Assembly (NCBI GenBank): GCA_026874595.1
Contig: CM049321.1
Coordinates: forward strand, 47,361,797-47,425,796
Source: Sipunculus nudus
Taxonomy: Eukaryota > Annelida > Sipuncula > Golfingiida > Sipunculidae
Reading direction: 5' to 3'
Length of the DNA stretch: 64,000 nucleotides
Position numbers and translations under genes: made by a program. This document shows, piece after piece, positions 22,850 to 35,590 of the stretch. Each line of letters starts with the position of its first letter. Position 1 is the first letter of the stretch. A model generated the notes under the pieces. The model made no database searches, was not told the DNA's origin, and was given only the letters and a program-made list of their open reading frames with translations.

Positions 22850-23960
22850 CAGTAAAAATCAGGTGTCCTCAGCAGACTGATAATTGGAATTAATCGGTTG
22901 TATAGAAGTATGACTTTTTTTACCACAAACAGACCAATACACTGTTCCGGCTGATCGATATTCAGGCCTACATGTTTGCTAATGTATGTGGTAATTCTAT
23001 AACATATATGTTGTCGTTAACTTGGGTATGAAGTTGTTAGTAAACAATGACTCTTCTAGATTTTGCTCACATTAATTAATTAATTTCAAGCATACATTTT
23101 GATGAATAACAAAGACCATCTGTAATCTTTTATGGCACTGCAAGATTGATGATAAAATCATTTTACACCAACTGGCTGATCAGTGATCATAATTGGTCAT
23201 CTGCCAATCACTACTGAGTACTCAAGTAAAAAATTTGGACTCTACCACTTGGTCTATATTTATTTGTTACCTATGCTAGGGTCTTGCATGATAAAAATTA
23301 ATAAACATTTGAAAAGCATGGGTAAACTCTGGATAAAGAATTTTAACCTGGGTTCCACCAACTGGCTTAAGTAAAATCGGTTTAACCTGGGTCAGATGCA
23401 AACCCTAGATGTACCTCGTAACAGGTAACATGACATGTTTGCCATAACAGGTGATGTTATGTATATATATTACCTGTACTTGGTACTTGTATGCCTGCAG
23501 TGATAGACATTGTAATATTTAGCCCTCATCAGGGAAAGTACATCAATTAACCCTACATATGATAGGCAGAACACACCAGGGGGCCCCCTGGCATGGATAC
23601 GCTCATATATACAATGTATGTACATATGTGTGTTGGCTACTTGCATGTACCTCCAAGGTATATAGGGCGGCAGGAACGTAATGTAAACATCATTACATCT
23701 GCATGGAGAGTGTCAGATGGTTAACACGTCCATGTTGGTCTAAGCATGCCATGCCGGTTCCATCCTTTCTCTGACACCTTAATGAATTTTTTTTACTGTT
23801 CACTTTTGATCATAAAACTAATGATTAATTGATAATTCTTATATCCTACAAGATCCTGACATCTATTTATATAGATATATATTGGAGCTATATATGGAGC
23901 TTTATTCTTTAGCTTTAAGTACTGTTACCTCCCCCAGGAAGTTTAATGCTTTTGCCAGCA
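22850..23960. other. Intronic DNA, nothing recognised
   Basis: AT-rich unique-looking sequence. A short GAAGCGGATCCGG segment near 23970 resembles the outer end of MITE family A but has no partner. Confidence 0.4.
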
Positions 23961-24039
23961 TAGGTTACAGAAGCGGATCCGGGGAACTGATTATTCCACA
24001 ATATAGTCCAGAGCAGAAGTACTAAAGGAATAATGCCAG

Positions 24040-24430
24040 AAGTATGTCATTGTCATCAGCATCAATGGGGCCAACACCACTGTTACTACTCATCATTATC
24101 ATATTCATTGATATCATCATCATTGATAAAATCAAGATCATTGATATTATCATCATCATTGATATCATCATCATCATCAGTATAATAGAAAAATTATTGA
24201 TATCATCATCATCCTAATCCTCAGTATCATGATCTGTATTGACTTCAACATCATCATCATCTATAACACCATCATTGATAGCATCATTATTATCATTGAT
24301 ATCAAGCATCATCATCTTCGTCGATATCATCCTCCTCTTCCTCATTGATATCATCCTCATCATCAACATCATCCTGATGCTCCATAGCATCACCATCACC
24401 ATCATAAAGACCATCTTTATCGCCATCACC
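24040..24430. repeat. (ATC)n trinucleotide-rich region
   Basis: About 390 bases dominated by ATCATC, TTGATATCATC and CATCATCATC. ORFs on both strands here are low-complexity artefacts. Confidence 0.92.
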
Positions 24431-25325
24431 AGCTTGTAAGAATATGGTTCTGATAAACATAATGATGGGCAGATACAGAGAAGAGCAAGGCCTTGTGGGT
24501 ATAACATTGACCCAAGGTATGGAAGGTTAATTGTTCAAAGGCTGCCAGAGCCTCCTCAAACAGTCCAAGCCAAACAACAAAATATGATAAAACATCAGAA
24601 CTTGCTCTTATGTCTTAATGTCAGCTACTCGCCTACCTTTTCTGTAGAATTTAATGTTATTTCTCACTTACTCGGTGACTAAATCAATGATCTCTAGGTA
24701 ATTCTTGTTAAGAAAAGTTTTTATAATGCCTCTGTGATGGATGTATCTCTTCAAATTTGTTTATCTTTAAGCTGTCACAACAATTATTCATAGACCTTTG
24801 TATAAGTCTGTAGTACTTCATTATCTTAATAATATCATTCATATTGTGATATTTTCCCCCAATCCATGTTCATTAGACACTGCCACTGAAGAACAATGAA
24901 CTTTATCTTTTTATAAGAAAAAGCAGATAGATGTGAGACAGACATTGGTAAAAACATGACCTCCTTTCAACTTCAGTTGGCTCAGAAAGTAACAAGGTAT
25001 TATAAATAGGCATGCTCACACCTGTACAACTGTACTACCTGCCAAGTACGCAGAATTACTTCTTTGATACCCATGTTTTATATGTGTAACGGAGAGTCAT
25101 GATACTCACCACAGCTGTCACTTTCATTCAGGTAATCACATGTTTAAATTTTTGCTAATTATGCTGATTGGTTTTAATTTCATGAACAGGTGCTAGTCTG
25201 GTGTTTGAACGTGAATCTGAAGGTTTAATCAGATGCAATGTTTTTCGTCAACTTCGTCTGTTATAGGTGTACCGTAGAATGTTCCGACACTGCTTGTTCC
25301 CTGTGTTAGTTCTTCAACAACTATA

Positions 25326-26221
25326 GTCTGTTCAACAGTGGGGTGCCCATTAAAATTTGGCAATATTTTCATAAACTGGCAGATTAAGTCCAGACGGTAT
25401 GCTGCTATGAAGGAATGGGGTATTGGCCTAATTAACTATAATTAAATTAAAATCATATCCTGCAAAATTTAAAGTAATGCAATTAAATCAATATCTGAGT
25501 AAACAGTCTATTTTTTACACTTCAACTCTATTCATGAAGGTCAAGGTCAATGGTCACATGCTTAAACAACTGCACTTGAAAGCTCCTGATTGGCTAATAA
25601 TTGGTCCTAATATAAAATGCAGTTGTCTGCAACCAGTGACAGGGCTGATGACGAAAAAACTTGCTAAGACAGCCTAAATGGCCGAAACTGCAAGTATAAA
25701 ATGGCTTTCCGTCTTGAAGCACTGTCATTGACAAGATCGGATTCGGCTCTTGAATGGCATGGCTGGGTCTCTGCTGCTGGGATCGGTAGAGGGAATGTCG
25801 GTTGCTTCTGCCTTTGCGGCTGTGGATGCTGTAGCTTTCCTGCAAGGTCACTGGTTCGGAATGTACAGTGGCGGTCTCTCGCAGCTCTTTGCTTAGCTTG
25901 GTGTGGCATTGCGTCTGTTGGCTCAGAGAACATGCTTAAGGATCGCACAGGGCTGAGGTCTTGACCACAGCAATCTGTAGCTGCTCGACAAGTGTAAACT
26001 TCTTCTGCTGCTGCTGCAACCAGTGACAGACACTATGTCACTTGGCCACAAGTTTCAGAAGAACCAGAGGACTGAAGAATATAAATGTTGTTTTTTTATG
26101 AAGTTTACATCTCATAATAGGCCTTTGGCCCTCATCAGTTTTAAGGTCAGACTGTGTGATAATTTTTGAGTTTCAGAGAATAATTGCTAAATTTCAATTG
26201 GCACCCTACTGTGAAACGGAC
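25326..26221. mobile_element. Inverted-repeat element with hammerhead-like boxes
   Basis: An 896-base element whose ends are inverted copies over about 48 bases (left GTCTGTTCAACAGTGGGGTG; right in complement GTCCGTTTCACAGTAGGGTG), with TATA at both borders. Inside, AACCAGTGACAG occurs twice, near 25631 and 26020. The plus strand has CTGATGA (25645-25651) and, 32 bases later, a small GCC-TAAAT-GGC hairpin followed by GAAAC. The minus strand has CTGATGAG plus GGCC-AAA-GGCC (complement of 26120-26138) without GAAA. These boxes recall hammerhead ribozymes found in Penelope-like elements and retrozymes. Overlapping ORFs look non-functional. Confidence 0.55.
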
Positions 26222-26229
26222 TATAGATG

Positions 26230-28659
26230 AATAGTTCAGGGACAATTGTCTGTGCTTAGATATTCTGTAGAATAGATATCTCTAGATAATTATTAGTTTT
26301 AGGAATCAGTTTTAAAACCATATTTGATGATTGAAAGATAAAAAACGACCAGTGATCATTATTGATCACTTGTTTTAAGTACAATCTATATAACCAAGAA
26401 ATCTGCTGTATTGAACCTTAAATATTGCCCGAGTAAATTCAGTCTAGTTCGTACTTCATGCTGAAAGGTCAAGATAATCGCACGGTTGTTGACACTTATT
26501 CCTTGCATGCACAAAATGCTGTTTTGCGCACCGTCTTTCTTATATCTGTGACAGAATAAGACTGTTTTATCGAGATAATATGACTTGGATGTGCGTACAG
26601 GAATAATCATTTGTGATCCATAATGCAAAAATGAAATCAGTTTATTCAGTTATAAAAAAAGAATTGCCAGTCATAGATGTTATCAATTAATTGGCACACC
26701 ACTAATAATTATTTGCAGTAAACCCTTTTCATGCCAAACATGAAAGCACTTCCAGAGCGCATACCTGCGCCAATGCCCAAACTGATCCTCACCCAACAAG
26801 TTATTCAAATTTTTCCCTAATCCTTTTCTTTCTCTAAACTACCATGTTGCTGGAATATTGATATGCATACAATCATCAAACTACTCAGTGTTCACCCAAT
26901 AATAAAGTTCTAATAATTCATAGAAAATTTGCAGATATGGATGACAAATGCATTTTATTTGAAGCCAGGGATAGGACATAGCCAAGTTTAAGTATGGACT
27001 TCAGAGCTGAAGGTGCCTGGTTCCAATCTGGGCTATGCCTCAATGGCATAATGGTTAAATCTTGCTAGAACCTCCGATTTTTAAGGTCGATCACTCTAAT
27101 TTCAACAGGTTACAACTTCTGTGTTATTCCAAACCCATGCATGTAAAATATAAGTAAGGCAGAAGACAAACCAAAGTCTATGATTCTAGTTATTCATATA
27201 TTTAAAATAATTTCATATTACATATTACCTTTTAAATTTTCATAAATCCAATATATATCATTTTTACTTTGACCATATTAATTGCCATATTAATGCCCCT
27301 GTGTAATAAGCTGTGTTTTCGTAAACGCGAATTTATGGGAAGGCTAAAATATATGGAAACATATATGATTTGGGACTCGTATTTGTATTTAAGGAAACGT
27401 AGCATTAGAATAACATCAGGTAACACAGACACACAGTAATATTGGAATGACTGTCCAGAAAGTATTGATATATATTTCTATTTGATCAAAATCAATCAAA
27501 TTCCTGGTAAGTTATCATAGCGACACCACAGAAGCCTAGTTACCTCTGACCTTATTAAATATGTGTGGATTTTGCCCATATAATCAAACTCGGGCTAGAT
27601 AATCTACTGGTAAGTAATTATATATGGGGAGTTTTGTGAAAATCCACAAAAGCCTTGTAGGTTATCACAGTGGCTTTTAAGGTTAATGGATGGACGGACT
27701 GACTATAGGTATACCATATAATAAATCCTGTCATAGATTGCCATATAAAAAAAAGACAATCTATGTGAGGAGTCTGGATTTTCAGTCATGTCTCATCAGC
27801 AATATTTCCTTTCGAAAGTTTTCTGTCCAACTGTTTCCTTGACACTCCCTCCTGTCAGTTACCATTATACAATACAAATCCCAGAAAACTGCAGTGGCAC
27901 ATATTTTATATAATCTTGAAAAAAAAAAATATAGTCTACTGTATTTAGTTTTTCATTACACAAGTGAGTCTTTTCTTTTGTTCTGTGAGGTAGTTGTCTG
28001 TTGGCCTGGTGTTTTCTTTATGAATATTCATGAAGTTCTCCATATTGGCACGACAACCATGCATATTTTATATACCTGTGGTCTGGTGACTGCATGGCAA
28101 GTATACTTAGTGTGGGAGGACTCATCTGCCTGTCTCCGCCCACTCTCTTCATCTGGCTCTGCCAAGCTTACTGTCTGCGGAACACTGAGCTAATTAATAA
28201 TAGCAGCAAGAGAGCATTTGTATCAGGATTCTTAATTTACAGAAAAAAAAAAATATATATATATACATTTAAAAAATCTTATTAATATAAACTCTGACAT
28301 GATGTATTTTATAATAATATTACAAGTCATCATATATATCATGTTTATAATATTTGTCATATCAAAACAAGTCATATTTTCTAAAAGGAGATTACTCTGA
28401 AAGAATTGTTATTATTTTTGTTAGAAATTGGTTGTAAATCAGTTGTGAAACAAAATTGTGCTTTTTATCATGTACAAATTTAAAGTTTCTTGACTGTCTC
28501 TAAATAAATTATTTATTTCCTATAAATACAAATGTTTAATATACCAGACTTTGTAAAATTTATATGTACCAGTCAGCAAATGTGCAGCAATGTATAGAAG
28601 TATTCATTTTATAGGTATTAATTAATGGAATACATACAGTTCAGTATTTATCAATGATG
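26230..28659. other. Intronic DNA, nothing recognised
   Basis: AT-rich sequence with poly-A and TA stretches. A tRNA-like gene was considered near 26990-27060 but no clear A/B box pair is present. No exon with credible splice signals was seen. Confidence 0.4.
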
Positions 28660-29120
28660 TAGGCCTTGAGTCTGGAAACAATTTTTTAGGGACTTTGACT
28701 GGAGGGTCCTGGACTCAAACTTGTAGTTGTACTCAATGGTATGGACTTGAGAAATGAACCCAAGTCCATTTTGAGTCCAACAGAAAAAAAGTCACGTACT
28801 ATAACAACTTGTGTTATATACATGTGCAAACGACAAACAGAATATTACAAAAAAATAACACTATATATATACATACCAAGTTTCAATGTGAGCCAAATGT
28901 TGTAACCCATTACAGTAACTAACTTATAAATTTAGATTATATTCTGAAATCACCATTTTAAAATGCTTTGTTTGAATATTTGTATTGGGCTTGGACTTGC
29001 AAGGACTCTTCTTACAAATGACTCAGACTCATAGAAGGTGGACTTGGACTCAAAACTCTAAGACTTGGAATGAGACTTTTTTAGCCTGGACTCAGACTTG
29101 AACTTAGGCTTGGGTGGTGT
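28660..29120. repeat. Degenerate GACTTGGACTC repeat clusters
   Basis: Two clusters (28660-28790 and 28985-29115) of degenerate GGACTTGGACTCA-type words and their complements enclose about 200 AT-rich bases. It may be a decayed fold-back element. Confidence 0.45.
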
Positions 29121-30003
29121 TGGCTCTATTTCCTTACTGGTATTTTCATTACTATCTATATCGACATGTTTAGGAGAAAAAGGTTGGTACTAAATGACTG
29201 AAATATAAATAAGTTATTTAATATCACACAAGGTGTTCAACTATGCATGCACATTTTTCTGCTTTCTGTTTGCTCTGAATAATATATGTAATGTAAATAA
29301 TGATGGGGCATATAATTTTTTTAAGGCTGAGCCCCCTATGATCAGTAGCATAAAGTATATATTTGCTTGTAAATTATTGTAATTATCTGTACCATGTTTT
29401 TATTATGTTATGGTCTAGTTCCCTTTATAATGTTTCTACCTAAAAACTGAAATTTAAAATTAAAGAGTCATTAAAAAACATCATTTCATTTTTCAACAAG
29501 ATGGAAACATGATAGAGAAATTTAAACAAAAATTGCTTTTGAGATTTTGCCATGCAGTTAACTATTAACATTAGTCCACTAAAAAGTTGCTCACTATAAT
29601 TGGGTGTCTAAAATAATGTACCTTGTAAAATATTTAAAAAAAATGTTAAAAAATCATTTGAAAATGATTGAAAAATTAAAAATATGCATACTATCAGAAA
29701 GAATGCTGTACCAGGTTAAAAATAGCTTATGTATTCTCTATGGGGTCAGAATATTATGAATTTAATACAACTTTTAGATCGTTTTTAAATACAGGGTTTT
29801 TGCCAATTATGCTTCATTGATATTACCTTCACAGAGCTTTTGTCTTGTGTCATATGTTACTCGTGAACAATCGTCAATATATGATCCATACATGCATCCT
29901 GCAGTTGCATTTGATTTATAAAATAATTTTATGCTATATGGAGCACTTCATGTATTTGCTAATGTGAATGCAGGCCTGTACATCTGGTTTAAACAGTTGA
30001 TGT

Positions 30004-30125
30004 TAAAGGGGCCCAATCACCTATACTATAGAGCATGTTGGATCAACAACCTTTGTATTTATAAAGCAAAACTGAACTGATAATGTGAAAGAAAAGGCAT
30101 AATGTTGCTCCTGATTATCTCCCTT
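30004..30125. mobile_element. TTAA-flanked MITE, left-end copy
   Basis: TTAAAGGGGCCCAATCACCT starts the copy, and ACTGAACTGATAATGTGAAA is shared with 33655-33690. The other end is missing or decayed. Confidence 0.55.
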
Positions 30126-30219
30126 AAAGTATTGTAAATATCTTTTAATATTGCCTATAGAAATCCCTGACTGATAGATTATCCTTCGATATATCCTGTA
30201 AAAACATCATAAACTAAAA

Positions 30220-30397
30220 ATCTACATTCTAAGGAATGCAAGCCTCTCCCAAGTGGGGGCTCCCTATTGTGAGATGCTCTGAAACCTGTGTTCACTTATT
30301 CGGCCCATATTCAGGTTCATACCAGCATACGAAACTGTCTAATTTGTGAATATTCCTTGATGATGTTCCTCAATTCGGATCATGTACCAGATCCACA
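30220..30397 (+). repeat. Dispersed repeat B, copy 2
   Basis: It contains TCTACATTCTAAGGAATGCA, AAGTGGGGGCTCCCTATTGT, CGGCCCATATTCAGGTTCAT and TTTGTGAATATTCCTTGATG. It is the fullest + strand copy. Confidence 0.7.
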
Positions 30398-31566
30398 TGA
30401 ATATCTAATTAATTTTTTCTTGGCTCATTCCTGAAGTGCCTTTAAAATTTCATGAGATTCTGTTCTTGAATGCCCAAGTCATGTTGGGAACAAACACAAA
30501 CATACACATGAACCGGGATGAAAGCGTACACTCCTGCAGAGGCAATAAGAGATACCTGCTTTGGAGGTTGGTCCCGTACATGTCAGATCACAGTACACAT
30601 CATAAAGGAAGACAGGTTTTTTTTATGAACACATACACTGTGAGGTGGTAAAACCTAAAGAAGGGGTTCTGCATCTGGCTGTGGTGAATCCCTGTTATTG
30701 CAAGTGTTCTGGGTGAGGGGCGGTCATGTTTATACAAGACTTTTTACCGAGTTGTTCTTCCGGTACAGAATATACCTGCTCTTGCTGGTAGGGACTGGAC
30801 AAAAAGTCTGACCCCTGTAAAGGTTAGATTTTACAGCGCTTGAACAGCTTTGCTCCTGCCTGTTGTGCAGCCCTCAACAGCAAACTTGCACTTCACCTCT
30901 GTTGTAGATGGTGTTTTATTTATAGATTAAGGTTCCGGGCTGTATATGGGTCTGTTTCTCAAGGATGATCAGGGATTATAAGTGGCGTTAAAACAGGTTA
31001 CAAATTTTGTTATATAGCTAGCTCTGTGGTTGCCACTGATTTGTTAATCATAGAGATGATTCAAGATATTTAATGTCATAAATAAATTTTAAAATATTTA
31101 TTGTTTTTCATGGCAAAATCATCAATTTAGATTATATATATATGCTGCACATACGCTTAAATTAAGAGAGCTTGTTCACATGCTGTCAGAACAAGAACAC
31201 ATGTTCCAGAAAACGGACTGGTTAATATGGCTTAATTTGATTTGTTAGAATCTTCATGCCTTTCCAGCAGTGCTAAATGTTTGATTAAAACATCACACCA
31301 GGCATCTGTGTAGAATAAGCGTATGTGTGTCATATGATAGGTTCAATTGCCTTGTTCATTATTCATGAAATAGGTGCCAGAATTGGTCCCTGAATCAAGG
31401 TGTCTGTAAGTAAAGTGCCATTGACTTGATAGTGTGAAGATGGAAAACACCTTCTGGGCAGGATTAAAAACAAGCCAGAACAGATTGAAAACACTTCCCA
31501 TTCATATTCAAAAATGGTTGCTTTACATGTGGCAAGTGAAAGGGTTTCAAAAAGCTATATAGCCGA

Positions 31567-31602
31567 ACCCCCCCCCCTCAATCCCCCCCATCCCCCCCAC
31601 CC
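31567..31602. repeat. Poly-C rich tract
   Basis: Several C runs (AACCCCCCCCC, TCCCCCCCAC) lie within about 36 bases. Confidence 0.85.
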
Positions 31603-32637
31603 CTTCAGCCTCCTCATCAAAGTCTGATCATGGTTCAAACAACATACCATCCAGTCATAAATCTACAGGAAGGTTTAGCTCTTGGTGTATACAAACATAG
31701 AGGGATTCTGTAGGGGTTAGATTGGGGAAGCTTGTAGTTATTTGTCAGGGAAGTGGGGTACAGGGGTTAATGTCTGGGGTGCCTCTGCCAATGTCGAGTC
31801 AGCTGTATATTGTCTGACCTCTAAAGGTCACCAGCTGTACCATCAGTTTCTACCTGTCAATCATTTTGCTAGACCCATGCCTGACAGGTTTATACACACC
31901 AATCAAACATCAGTTGTTCCAGCTGTCCACCAATCAGCAACTGTGGTAAGTTCCTGTGCAATTCAGGCAGAGCCTCTGTAAACAGTTGAAGTGTCTGGTA
32001 AATATACTTGGATTCATTTAACAAATGTTTACAGAGCTTAGCCACATAGTGTGAATAATGTAAACCCCATACCCCATTTAATCAGTCATTCTGCGGTTTA
32101 AAATATTGATGGAACAGTAGCAATAGCAGTTATCTGAGCCAGTTCCCTACAAGACAAAATAAGTCCCTAAATTTAATTGCATGGTTAAGTTGGTCCAGTA
32201 TGACTTGTCAAATTTGAAGCAAGACTTGGAATTTTCTGGCATCCTTTTTTGTTAAAACAGCCTATTTTAATATCTGGCTTCTATAAACTAAAGATAATCC
32301 CTTCAAGCTTTTATAAAAACAGTATAGTCAGAGCTAATCCCATGAAATACAGGCTGTTGGTTATGTTTGTATCAGCCTGTTAATAACATGTGGGGGGCCA
32401 CCAAAATAATTGAAACAAAATCAACAAGGGCATATGGTGGCAAGTCAGATGTACCAGAATTTTGCCAAGATTGTTTTCAGAAGTGACCTCTCAGCTTTGG
32501 CACATATGCAACCAGTTTGTTTAGGTTACATGGTTTTATCCTTTTGTCAACATTTCTGTGTTTATTAACAGGTTGTAGATAAACAAGCTCATACACAACA
32601 TAAGTTAATATATTGATATATGTTTGCAGACCGAGTA

Positions 32638-32937
32638 AAGCTAAGATTCCTCATGTATTAAATGCGTGACGTGAATCCAGCATGTGGAATGCGTGTTGCG
32701 AAACTTCATATGTACAGGCAGGGCAGCACGCATATATGTATTCTGTATGTTGCCCCCTGGATACCATGCGCAACTGGCAAAAATTGCAACGTTTTATTCG
32801 TTTTGCCAGATACACATTCGCCATGCCTGATCCTGGCATTTGGAATCTCACATTTATTAAGTCAATAGCTATTTTGTCCATATCACGCATTCTGCGTTAC
32901 ACATTCCGCATTCTGTACATATAAGGAATCTTAGCTT
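32638..32937. mobile_element. 300-bp MITE with 14-bp perfect inverted ends
   Basis: AAGCTAAGATTCCT at 32638-32651 is exactly inverted at 32924-32937, and similarity continues inward (ATGTA, GCGTGA/GCGTGATA). The interior has further small inverted words (ATGCGT, TGGCA, GCAAC). ORFs on both strands are by-products. No clear target duplication was found. Confidence 0.65.
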
Positions 32938-33639
32938 AAGCTTGAATTCGAATAAGTTCTACAGTAAAGGTAGGTTAGTTGCTGGCTGTAAACTTTGTCA
33001 CTACCATAGAGTATACCCCTCATGTAGCCATAATACAAAACAGTTCTTCCATTACTACTTCCATCTAAATCTCAGGTTTCTTGATTGGTGACCCACTCTC
33101 ATTGGTGTGAATTTTACTGACCTCATGCCAACTGCCTGGTGGCAAAACCCACCAAACCATGCTATATGTTAAACAGGCTTTGTTAATATGGAAAAGTGCA
33201 CTAATAAAGCATGTTGAATTGACATGAAAAATAGCGTCTTCTCTTTGAAATAGTTTGGTACCTGCCCAAATTTTGTGCTGAAACCTTTGGCTTACTCCTT
33301 TACACAAGTATTAAAAACAATAGACTGGGAAAGATTACAGGTGTCAACTTAACAAGGCACCTGGGATTGTATGCACCACCTGGGTCAAAACATATGTCAA
33401 TCAGGAGATGCCCTGACTGTCTTGGCCTCAAAAATGTAATACATGTTCCCGATGGCTGAAACAGCTCATGTTATCTCGCACATGTGCAAAAATCGGACCT
33501 CAAGCCAAATGGCCTTGTTATTGTAACCAGACACATGTGAACTGTGTTTACAAACACGCAAAACCATTACAATGTGTTAAAAGAGCTCAAAAAGAGATTA
33601 TACTGAGACAGTGGGCTGGAATAGTTTTGCCTGCAGACT

Positions 33640-33825
33640 TTTTGTCTAAAGCAAACATGAACTGATAGTGTGGGTGTGAAAGAAAAAGTAAAATAATAAT
33701 ATTGCTTCCCCTTATGTTACTAACACATGGATATAATAAACAGTCTGTGGGCAGTGCGGACAGTATTTTCTGGCCTATTTTTGCAAAGGTTAATATACGT
33801 CAAATATCAGAATAGGCTCCTTTAA
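33640..33825. mobile_element. TTAA-flanked MITE, right-end copy
   Basis: AAAGCAAACATGAACTGATA matches the interior of the 30004 copy, and ATTTTCTGGCCTATTTTTGC plus the end AGGCTCCTTTAA matches the complete copy's right end. Confidence 0.5.
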
Positions 33826-35081
33826 TATATGAAGGACAGGTTTTGACTTGATCCTGGATCATTCGCAATCCCTGACATTGTCCTGTCTGTATGTTTGTCC
33901 CAGAACCTCCACAGAAATGGACCGTGACAGTTGGCCAGTTTTGCTATTGGCATCAATCAGATGCCCTAACAGAACGCACACCAAATTGGCCCTTCCACTT
34001 TCACACAATTCAGTTCTCCGCAGCATCACATCATGGCTCGCTCGTGCAACATCACACCAAGCTTGCCATTGTTGACCTTCACCTTGGCCCATTACCACAA
34101 CGACGTATATAGATTGGTTCAGTATATACCACCAGATGTAGCTACCTTATGGGTCTTGGGAATTTGCTACCTTAAGGGTGTGGCCGCACAATATTTGGCA
34201 ATATATATAAACCCTTCCTCTGCAATGGGACCCAACAGGTCCCCATTTTTGAGTATAACCTGAAAAACAGAAGAGTTTATATTAATATATCACTCATATT
34301 GTATGGTAACCCACATAACTACACACTTATTCATTACACACTGTCTCGAACAGGCAGTCTTTAAAAAAGTGACATCAGGTCTAGGCTTATATAGACCAGT
34401 GCATAATGGTTTGATCTACAAATTTACTCAATTTATTGTACTGTACATTCATATTTATAGAGTTTGTGCAAGAATCAGATCTTAAGGATGCGAATGATTT
34501 GTCTGTCAGGGAATTATAGACTCTATGCCCGGGCAAGAAACAAGATGTATACAGGATATAGATTTATGACACTGTTGCATCCCTGGACACAATGATTGGC
34601 CATTTACAGTTGTCTTATCTGGATCTGTAATCTCAAGAGTCGCTTGGAGATTTAGAATTAAAGTTTACCAGATGTTCATTGTAAATTCAAAATGCATTAG
34701 TTTCTGAATAATTCCACATTTATGCCCTATCATATATATCTGCATATCCTGCCATGGTCTACCATAACATGCTGTTTCACATTTTCTTAATAGCCCTTTG
34801 TCTGTCAGTTGTCTGTCTCTCTGTCCATTGTTATACCTCAGATTGACCCTTATATTTTCTTAATGTGAGGAGTGTGGTCGTGTAATGGTTAGCGGGCTGA
34901 ATTTTTAAACATAACTTTCTTGGTTTGCATACTGCTCAGAAGACTGTCTACGCTAAGACTCCTGGCCAAGGTCTTTATCACAAGGGTTCATTAATATATT
35001 CCACACTCTAGAATTAATATACATATAAAGTCTCAGTGCATGACTCAAATGTTAGTTATTGCATTGATGATAATGTTAAAA

Positions 35082-35590
35082 CAGTGAAACTTAGAATTAC
35101 GACCATAAAAATGACCTCAATAAAGTGGTCGTTAAACTGAGGTGGTCATTAAGTGAGATTTTAAAAAAATTTTGTTTTTAATTTTTTTTTGTCGGAGGTA
35201 ACCACCTCCACTTTTTTTAATGCTGCCTTAACTAAATATATATGTACATCTGCAAATTTCCATTCCGGTTTCGGACTACGTGACAGGGCAGTATCACACG
35301 CTTCCTCTCATTTTATATCCTGGTGTTAACCAGGCCCGGTGACTACTGCACCTGTGGGCCCTGGGTTGGTAATCATACCACTGATGACCCCCGAAAGGCG
35401 CATTCGTTTGTGAGTGAAACACGGTTGTTGGGCACGACCTTCCCATTAAGCCTGCAGAGCGCTCACCTTGGGTGGGGCCAACCGTGAAAAACCTCACCGC
35501 CTCGGCTGAGATTCGAACTCACAATCTCCCGGCTTTGAGTCCTGTGCTCTACCCCTGAGCCACAGAAGCCGGTTAAGTGAGATTTTACTG
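35082..35590. mobile_element. Small pogo/Tc1-like MITE split by a SINE
   Basis: The left end CAGTGAAACTTAGAATTACG and the right end GTGAGATTTTACTG are inverted relative to each other (CAGTAAAATCTCAC in complement). The internal words GGTGGTCATTAAGTGAG and AAGTGGTCGTTAAACTGAGG are typical of this MITE type. The SINE at 35164-35572 sits inside it; removing the SINE and one copy of its duplication leaves a MITE of about 85 bases. Confidence 0.7.
35164..35572 (-). mobile_element. tRNA-derived SINE (family S), full copy
   Basis: On the minus strand a tRNA-like head with A-box-like TGGCTCAGGGGTAGAGC and B-box AGTTCGAATCT is followed by a conserved body (GGCCTGGTTAACACCAGGAT, GAGAGGAAGCGTGTGATAC) and an A/T-rich tail. 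It is flanked by a perfect 15-bp duplication TTAAGTGAGATTTTA (35149-35163 and 35573-35587), proof of insertion by target-primed retrotransposition. Confidence 0.85.

Noticed and set aside
24214-24507. Asp/Met- and Ile/Ser-rich ORFs
   Set aside because: Translation of the ATC-rich repeat.
35500-35572. tRNA gene on the minus strand
   Set aside because: The A and B boxes belong to the SINE head; the cloverleaf is not complete and the sequence continues into the SINE body.
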